Source of the DNA: Pseudohongiella sp.
GTDB taxonomy: Bacteria; Pseudomonadota; Gammaproteobacteria; Pseudomonadales; Pseudohongiellaceae
Assembly: GCA_030696315.1 (NCBI GenBank)
Contig: JAUYSM010000057.1
Location: 1-34,490, forward strand
Length of the DNA: 34,490 nt
Direction: 5' to 3'
Part shown: piece after piece, positions 17,165 through 24,200 of the stretch
How the letters are laid out: every line of letters starts with the position of its first letter
Numbering within the stretch: position 1 is the stretch's first letter
Notes under the pieces: generated by a model
Database searches by the model: none
What the model was told of the DNA's origin: nothing
What the model saw: only the letters and a program-made list of their open reading frames with translations
Made by a program: the position numbers and the translations under genes

Positions 17165-18301
17165 TTGAAACAACTTTCAAAGATGCTGGCAGTGGTGTCT
17201 ATTGTCGGGGCAACAGCGTCAGCCGCTCAGGCACAAGATATTGATTTTTCGGGCGATCTGCGCTTTGGTTTTGCGGGTTTTGAGCGTGACGAACGTAACG
17301 GCACTGAAACCAACGATGACCAGTTCCGCTTGCGCGTGCGCGCAGGTTTGCAGTGGAACATCAACGACACCTGGTCCTTTAAAGGCCGCTATGCTGGCCG
17401 CGTGCACGATTCACGCAATCAGGGTGGTTTTGTGCATTTGTTTAATGCGCCAACGGGCGGCGGCCCATCAGTCGCGGCAGGTGAAACAACGCTGGATGAG
17501 TTTTTTGTGCGTGCACGCTACGGCAATTGGGATCATCGTATTGGACGCTTTCAGAGTAACAACCGTCTGGTGGGTGTGGCAGCAAAATCCTTCAGCCGCA
17601 CCAACTCAACCGGTTTTGATGTCGGCTGGACAGATGGCCTGCAAAGCACGTACCGCTCCGACCACGGTCTGAATTACACCGCCATTATTGAGCGCAACGA
17701 TAAAGATGGTCCAAGCAACGTACGTCGCTCGCCGTTGGGATTCGACAAGTCCTCCAGTCGTGCCGGTTATTATCTGAGCGTTGACGCCGCGGATACCAAA
17801 GGACTCTGGGCGCAGCGTTCGGTTGATATCACCTATATTCCGTCTTCCTTATATGACAACGGTTTTGCAGCAGGCCAACCACGTGATTACCTCGGTGTCA
17901 CCGCTCGACTGGCAACGCAGGTAAACATTTACGAGCAGATGAGACTGGTCAGTGGGTTTGAACTGGCATGGGCACCGGAAACCCAGACCAACGCTGTGGC
18001 CAATTTGACCGGTAGTGGTGACACTGGCGGCAGCGCCTGGCAAGTGTCCTTAAATCTGATGGATATAAAACCCGGCCACAGTGTAGGGTTGGTTGTTGGT
18101 GAAACGGATGCCGGATGGTTACTATCTACAGATTTCCCCGCCGGACAGTCTCTTGCCGAGTTTCGTTATGCCTGGGTTCCGATGTCAGGTCACATTCTTG
18201 AAACACGTATTCGCGAACGCAAGGATCTGAGTCTGTTGCGTAATGCGGTCAACAAACGCGCTGAAACAGACGTCTATTTCCGGTACAGCATCAGCCTGTA
18301 A
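17165..18301 (+). CDS. Outer-membrane beta-barrel protein, porin-like (paralogue 2), possibly phosphate-starvation induced
   Basis: This is a 378-residue secreted barrel protein. The frame is open from ATG 17129, but TTG 17165 is preferred. It is preceded by GGGGGAG, removes 12 residues that do not look like a signal peptide, and makes the protein exactly as long as paralogue 1. Signal cleavage is likely AQA-Q at 23/24. The mature start DIDFSGDLRFGFAGFERDERNG aligns with paralogue 1, and the C-terminus is again an aromatic/hydrophobic strand (FRYSISL). Tandem duplication explains the pair. Together with the Pho-box-like array upstream, an anion or phosphate channel is a reasonable hypothesis. 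OprO/OprP membership needs a profile search. Confidence 0.8.
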   Translation: MKQLSKMLAVVSIVGATASAAQAQDIDFSGDLRFGFAGFERDERNGTETNDDQFRLRVRAGLQWNINDTWSFKGRYAGRVHDSRNQGGFVHLFNAPTGGGPSVAAGETTLDEFFVRARYGNWDHRIGRFQSNNRLVGVAAKSFSRTNSTGFDVGWTDGLQSTYRSDHGLNYTAIIERNDKDGPSNVRRSPLGFDKSSSRAGYYLSVDAADTKGLWAQRSVDITYIPSSLYDNGFAAGQPRDYLGVTARLATQVNIYEQMRLVSGFELAWAPETQTNAVANLTGSGDTGGSAWQVSLNLMDIKPGHSVGLVVGETDAGWLLSTDFPAGQSLAEFRYAWVPMSGHILETRIRERKDLSLLRNAVNKRAETDVYFRYSISL

Positions 18302-18308
18302 GGTGCCA

Positions 18309-18513
18309 GGGGACGGAGGTGCCAAAGGCAGCTCCGTCCCCATGCGGCAAGAAGGGGTCGGAGCAATGCTCCTCCGACCCCGGTTTGCCAAATAGAAACA
18401 AGGGGTCGGAGCAATGCTCCTCCGACCCCAATAAAAAAACAGGAAAGTGCGTTGAATTTGGTCTATGAAACTTGGTGTGAAGTTTGGGGTCGGAGCATTG
18501 CTCCTCCGACCCC
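18309..18513. repeat. Cluster of four REP-like palindromes
   Basis: Four short palindromes follow the second porin gene. The first (18309-18341) has outer arms GGGGACGGAG and CTCCGTCCCC around TGCC-aaa-GGCA. The other three (18354-18381, 18402-18429, 18486-18513) share arms GGGGTCGGAG and CTCCGACCCC around CAATGCTC or CATTGCTC and are almost identical. The first type recurs inside smc and downstream of it. Such families are usually dispersed REP-type elements mobilised by RAYT transposases; no such transposase gene is in the window. The last copy lies 30 bp upstream of the nuclease ATG. They may also act as transcript-end structures. Confidence 0.85.
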
Positions 18514-18542
18514 TTCAGAGCCCCCTTCGGAGACCAGCGACT

Positions 18543-20063
18543 ATGGATTACCCCACATTTTTACACCACGGCGCAGCCGGCGGTGTCACTGGCAGCTGCC
18601 ATCGCTATCTGGCCTCAGACGAGGCGCACCTGCTGATCGATTGCGGGTTGTTTCAGGGCCAGGATGTCACGGCGCCCGATCATCACAGTCAGCACCGCAT
18701 TGAGTTTGATCTGTCTGCCGTGCGCGCGCTGATCGTCACGCATGTGCATATCGACCACGTGGGCCGTATTCCGTATCTGTTTGCCGCTGGTTTTCGTGGG
18801 CCAATCATTTGCAGCGAGCCGTCTGCGCGCTTGTTGCCCTTGGTGATTGAGGATGCACTCAAAGTGGGATTTACCAAGGATGAAACGCTGATCAACCGAT
18901 TCCTTACGGCGGTTGATCAGATGTTATGTCCCATCCCGTATAAACAGTGGCATACCGTTATCGACACTGCAGAGTTATGCCTGCGTGTGCGCCTGCAGCG
19001 GGCAGGGCATATTCTGGGGTCTGCGTATGTAGAAGTTGATACGTGGTACAAAACAGAAAATCGCCACCACCGTGCGGTGTTTTCCGGCGATCTGGGCGCG
19101 CCTTACGCACCCTTGTTGCCTGCGCCAAAACCTCCCTATGGCTGCGACACCCTGGTGATAGAAAGCACCTATGGCAATCGGCTTCACGAAAACCGCAGGG
19201 AGCGCAAAGAACGCCTGCGCAGTGTGATCGAACACGCATTGCAGAATCAGGGCACTGTGATGATTCCAGCGTTCAGTATCGGGCGAACGCAGGAAATTTT
19301 GTATGAACTGGAAGGGCTGATTCATGAAGCTAAGGTTCAACGCGCAGAACTTGCTGCAGATGGCAAACAAGGGCGTGGCGTTGGCACAGCAGGGCAAGTT
19401 TCCGGCAAAGCCGGGCGCTCAACAACATCATCGGCACTGGACTGGACTCAGTTGCAAGTGATTGTGGATTCACCACTGGCGTCCAAATTTAATGAGGTGT
19501 ACCGCGAGTTAAAGCCGTTCTGGGATGCTGAAGCCCAGCAGCGCTTGCGGGCAGGGCGGCACCCGCTGAGTTTTGAAAACCTGATGACCATCAACAGCCA
19601 TGAAGATCATCAAAAGACGGTGGCCTTTCTGGCGCGTACCCGACAGCCCGCTCTGGTGTTAGCAGCCAGTGGTATGGCCGCCGGTGGGCGCATCGTCAAT
19701 TACCTGAAAGCCATGCTGGCCGATCCTGCACATTGTGTGTTGTTTGTGGGGTATCAGGCGCGCGGCACTCATGGCCATACCTTGCAGCAGATTGCGGCAG
19801 GCAAAGTAGAACCTCGCATGACCTTGGACGGCGAACGCATAGAGGTGAATGCCATGATCCGCAGCATAGGTGGTTACAGCGCTCACGCAGATCAGAAAGA
19901 CTTACTGAATTTCGTAAGGCGTATGAGGCGCTGGCCCAGCAAGATTCGGATTATTCATGGTGAGCGCAAGGCGCGTGAAACGCTGCGCGATGCGTTTTAC
20001 AGCCTTGCCCGTGAGCAGGGCAAAGCCATTGAGGTGCTGATTCCGGACAAAACCAGCGTCTAG
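18543..20063 (+). CDS. Beta-CASP metallo-beta-lactamase-fold ribonuclease
   Basis: This 506-residue protein has a metallo-beta-lactamase domain carrying a beta-CASP insertion, the CPSF73/RNase J-like architecture. Zinc-binding HVHIDH lies at residues 67-72, with further marks RAGHILGSAYVEV, FSGDLGAP, PAFSIGRTQEILYEL, DSPLASKFNEVYRE, AASGMAAGGRIVNYL and GGYSAHADQ. These are the conserved motifs of RNA-cleaving members. ATG 18543 is preferred; the longer open frame from 18465 runs through a REP-like palindrome and would be an artefact. GGAGA sits about 10 nt upstream. An Ala/Gly/Ser-rich stretch near residues 270-300 separates two parts of the beta-CASP region. The likely role is RNA processing; substrate is unknown. 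It ends 14 bp from a convergent gene. Confidence 0.9.
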   Translation: MDYPTFLHHGAAGGVTGSCHRYLASDEAHLLIDCGLFQGQDVTAPDHHSQHRIEFDLSAVRALIVTHVHIDHVGRIPYLFAAGFRGPIICSEPSARLLPLVIEDALKVGFTKDETLINRFLTAVDQMLCPIPYKQWHTVIDTAELCLRVRLQRAGHILGSAYVEVDTWYKTENRHHRAVFSGDLGAPYAPLLPAPKPPYGCDTLVIESTYGNRLHENRRERKERLRSVIEHALQNQGTVMIPAFSIGRTQEILYELEGLIHEAKVQRAELAADGKQGRGVGTAGQVSGKAGRSTTSSALDWTQLQVIVDSPLASKFNEVYRELKPFWDAEAQQRLRAGRHPLSFENLMTINSHEDHQKTVAFLARTRQPALVLAASGMAAGGRIVNYLKAMLADPAHCVLFVGYQARGTHGHTLQQIAAGKVEPRMTLDGERIEVNAMIRSIGGYSAHADQKDLLNFVRRMRRWPSKIRIIHGERKARETLRDAFYSLAREQGKAIEVLIPDKTSV

Positions 20064-20077
20064 CCCAAACCCGACAC

Positions 20078-21121
20078 TCAGCGGATCAGTCCGCGAGTGT
20101 CTTCAGGCAAAGGCTGGCGTGAAGCGACCAGATAAATGGCAAACAGAATAATAAACAGCAGGAACATCAAGCCTTCTGGTACACCGGCAAAGTGTCCAGC
20201 CAAACCGATACCGCCCAGAGCCAAGGCTGCACCGTGGATGATCAGCACGGTCTGGCGAGTGTCAAAACCCATGTTCAACAGACGGTGATGCAAATGATCC
20301 CGACCCGGTTTGAAGGGTGAGCTGCCGCGCAGAGGGCGACGAATCATCAGGCTGACGGTATCCATCAAGGGCACAGCCAGGAACCACAACGCATACACCG
20401 GGGCAATAAACGCCTTGTTGCCTTGTGTGCTGGCAATCAACAGCCACGCGATGATAAAGCCAAGCAGGGTACTGCCGGCGTCTCCCAAGTAGACCAGCGC
20501 ACTCTTTTTCCACAACAGGCGGAAGTTGAACGCGAGGAAGGCTAACAGGGACACAATCAGAATCTGGCTGAAACTCAGCAGAGCGCTCTGACCTGCGCCC
20601 AGCGCAGCCACCGAGAGCAATACCAGAGAAATCACGGACAAACCACCCGACAAACCATCCAGTCCGTCGCTCATGTTGACGGCGTTAATCACGCCAACGG
20701 TGGCAAAAATGGTGACCGGGATCGCTAACAAACCCAGTTCTACAGGCCCAGAGAAAGCGATGTCGCCCAGTGAGGTCAGTTGTACTTTGGCGGAAAACGC
20801 CATCACCCATGCTGCAGTCGCATGCATGGCCATACGTAAAGAAACACGAATATCGTAAAGATCGTCAAGAACACCCACAAACAACACAAATCCAGACAGC
20901 GCCAACAGGATTTTGTAGTCATTCATGATGACGGGAGACAGCATACAGATGGAAAGTGTGCCCAGATAAATCCCCAGCCCGCCAATCATGGGCGTGGGTT
21001 TTGCGTGTGTTTTTCGTCCGCCGGGGATATCCAGCAGCCCCACCTTTGCCGCAAAAGGGCGAAGGGCGACTAACGCTACCGCAGTTAACAAAAACGCACT
21101 CAAAAGTGTGATGAGCATCAT
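20078..21121 (-). CDS. wecA: WecA-like undecaprenyl-phosphate N-acetylglucosamine-1-phosphate transferase
   Basis: This 347-residue polytopic inner-membrane enzyme, with about ten hydrophobic segments, belongs to the MraY/WecA polyprenyl-phosphate sugar-1-phosphate transferase family. Family motifs are GGRKTHAKPTPMIGG, the metal-binding GVLDDLYDI, NAVNMSDGLDGLSGG, GDAGSTLLGF and SPFKPGRDHLHHRLL. The last matches E. coli WecA (SPFSPDRQHIHH) better than MraY, as does TQG-ALW-PLMD. It would load the first sugar phosphate onto undecaprenyl phosphate for O-antigen or another surface glycan. Start ATGATG at 21121 follows AAGGATGG. No glycan cluster surrounds it in this window, so the polymer is unknown. 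Confidence 0.88.
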   Translation of the reverse strand: MMLITLLSAFLLTAVALVALRPFAAKVGLLDIPGGRKTHAKPTPMIGGLGIYLGTLSICMLSPVIMNDYKILLALSGFVLFVGVLDDLYDIRVSLRMAMHATAAWVMAFSAKVQLTSLGDIAFSGPVELGLLAIPVTIFATVGVINAVNMSDGLDGLSGGLSVISLVLLSVAALGAGQSALLSFSQILIVSLLAFLAFNFRLLWKKSALVYLGDAGSTLLGFIIAWLLIASTQGNKAFIAPVYALWFLAVPLMDTVSLMIRRPLRGSSPFKPGRDHLHHRLLNMGFDTRQTVLIIHGAALALGGIGLAGHFAGVPEGLMFLLFIILFAIYLVASRQPLPEDTRGLIR

Positions 21122-21242
21122 GATTTAACCATCCTTGCCGCAAAACTAAATTTCAATGTAACAACATTGGACTTTCGACTATCTACTACTGCCAAACTGC
21201 TTCGCGGGTAACATCCCTGTCGCCCGCACCACAGTTTTTCTA

Positions 21243-24200
21243 TCAGTTCACGCCGTACAACAGCTGTGTGCCAGTGGCTGTGATTAGCTTCACGTCCAAC
21301 TTGCCGTCACCGTTGGCATCGAGGTACTGCACTGCGTTGCCGAAGGCATCTTTGTTGGTGTTGTGGAACACACGCTCTTCTGGCGTTGGAGCCAGCACAA
21401 AGAAGTTAGGTTTGAACACGCCCACAGTCGGTACCGTCACAAAACCGGTGTTACGGTCAGTGCTCGGTGTCAGGCCAAAGGCGCGTACGCTGTCATTGAA
21501 GGTTGATGACTCAATGAACGGCACAACATGTTGCAGCGCGCCATTGGCACATCGCACACCAAACGCGTAACCCGCACTGTTCAAAGCGCCAGTTGGCTCA
21601 ATGAAGCTCAGATCACCACACGCGGCCAGATCAATACCGGTGAGGTTGTCGTACGCAAAGGTGCCGGAGAAGCGCTCACCGTTACCAACTTGCAGAGTAA
21701 TGCTGGCATTCGGATTCAGGCGGAACGGGAAGCCTGAGCGTTCAACAGCAGTGACAAATTTCACCAGGCTGATAGGCGCAGGTGCAATTTCAATCGCAAA
21801 ACCGTTGTTCACAATCAGACCGCGGCCGTCAGCACGGAAGCGGATACCGGTTGGTACGGTTGCAGGCACGGATCTTACGCCCACGATTGCACCCGCGTAG
21901 GTTTCACCTGGCAAGCTCAGAGTCACCAGACCCGTCGCATCGTCAACCTTGATCTGTGCTGCGCCAGATTCCAGGTTGGTCACGCTGGCGATACGGCCAT
22001 TGGCGTCAATCATCGTGACGGTCAACGCCTCAAGACCAATTGCACCAAACAGGTTGGTAATTGCCTGCAGCGCGCTTATGCCGCCAATCTGCACAGTACG
22101 TGGGTCAACCGCTGTGCCGGATGCTGCTGCCAGGCGATCAACTAAACCTGCAGGCGGGTTGGCACCAGCATTTGCAGTTGCTTCCTGGTTCTTTTGTACC
22201 TGTGTCTTGGTTGTTGTCGGCGGAATCTTCAGTGCCGAATCAATCACCGTCTGCAGGGCGTTCGGGTTAGCGCTCAATGCTGTCCTGATCTCGCTCTCAG
22301 ACAGATTGCTGCCCAGTTCAGCCAGCGCTTGTGCAGCCACCTTGGTTGCAATCTCCAAACTGGCAGCGGCTGTTTTGGCCACCAGCTCAGGGGTTGCAGG
22401 GATACCCAGTCTCTGATTGCTTTCGGTGATGCGGTTGGCTGCATTCACAACATCCAGCAATTCGTCAGTATTGGTAACGTTTCTTGCGATATCAGTGGTG
22501 GTATCTAGCAGGTTGCTACTGGCTTGTTGAACCTGTTGCTCCTCCTCGATAGTCAGACCAACACCGGTGCTTGCCGCGTTTTCAGCCATTTGTGACAGCA
22601 ACAAGCTGCTGTTTGCCACGGTCTCTTTTGCTTGCGCATTGATCTGGTTTCTGGTGTTCTGATCGGTAGCGCCAGCACCTGCACGGGTTGCGCTGCTGAC
22701 TGCCTGAGACATTGCACCCAGTCCGTTTGCGATAGCAGAGTTACTGGCTGAACCGGTATCGGCCGCGCGACGAAGACTCGCAGCCTTGGCCGCTGCTTCC
22801 AGTGCCGCAGCACCTGCTTCTGCTGCCGCGGCTTGTGGGTTGGTTTCGATCAGTGTGCGCAGACGGGCAGCAGTGTCACGCTGGTTCTGAGCGCCCTGAT
22901 TTACTTCAGCCTCTGTGGGCGGCGGAATAAATTGCTGAACAACAACGGTTGTTGATGCCGAGCTGGTCATGCCTGAGTTATCGGTTGCCCGGAACTCAAC
23001 AGAGCTTGTGCCATCAGCCAGCACCAAGTCAGCAGCCAGGCCTGTTGATACCACAGTGCCATTGACCAGCCACTGTGAAGTCACAATAGTGCCGTCAGCA
23101 TCAGTAGCAGTGCCAAACAGTGACACGGGCTCGCCCGGGCGGCTGTTGGAGTCTGGTATGTTCAGGTTAGCGGTCAGAATGCTGACAACGGGTGCAACGG
23201 GTGCGTTGACGGTCAGCGTTGCTGTTGCTGTGCTGGTCAGACCCACGTTGTCAGTCGCGCGGAAACTCACTGTATTAGCGCCTTCCGGCAGGTTCAGCGT
23301 TGCGGATGTGCCATTGGCAACCACAGTGCCACCGACTAACCATTGTGAAGACACAATGGTGCCATCAGAGTCAGTTGCTGAGGCAGAAACTGTTACGAAC
23401 TCGCCAGGCACACCGTTAGTGTCAACAATCGTGCGGCTGCCGCCATCAATTGCAACGACCGGTGCGGCCGGGGCCAGCACGTTGATTGTTGCTGACGTTG
23501 TGGTGCTGGCACCCAGATTATCAATTGCGCGGGCAGTCACAGTGGTTGAGCCGTTTGGCAACGACAGCACTGCACTGGCACCGGTGGCCACTACTTCGCC
23601 GCCTACCTGCCACTCTATCAGAGACACAGAGCCGCCTACGTCCGTGGCAACCGCCGTGACAGCAACGTCCTGGCCTGGCAGGCCATCGCTGTCTGGTACA
23701 GTTGTTGGAGCCGTGATGGTGATAACGGGTGGTGTGTTTGGCAATGCCGACACAACAGTCACTGTTGCAGTAGTGCTGGTACTCTGGCCATCATTGTCGG
23801 TCGCACGGAAGGTGACTGCAGTACCACCATCAGGCAATGTCAGTGTTGCGGACAGACCCGTGGCTACAACACTGCCACCGACCAGCCACTCAGTGCTGGC
23901 GATTGTGCCGTTTGCATCTGTTGCGGTTGCTGTCAGTACAACAGCTTCACCGGCGATGTTATTAGTGTCGGCAACGGTTCTGCTGCCGCCAACAATTGAC
24001 ACCACTGGCGCGATACGTGACACAACAGTGATAGTGGCACTGGCTGTTGAACTAACTCCTGTATTGTCGGTTGCCCGGAAGGTCACGGTATTGGCACCGT
24101 TAGGCAATGTCAGCGACGCACTGGTACCCGTCGCAACAACATTTCCACCTACCAGCCATTCAGTACTGACAATACTGCCGTCGGCATCTGCCGCTGCACC

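Noticed and set aside
18309-18513. CRISPR-like array
   Set aside because: Units are palindromic, unevenly spaced (45, 48 and 84 bp) and of two sequence types. There are no constant repeats with unique spacers of uniform size and no cas genes.
18465-18542. Upstream extension of the metallo-beta-lactamase-fold protein by 26 residues
   Set aside because: The extension is the translation of a REP-like palindrome. The family N-terminus and a ribosome-binding site support ATG 18543.
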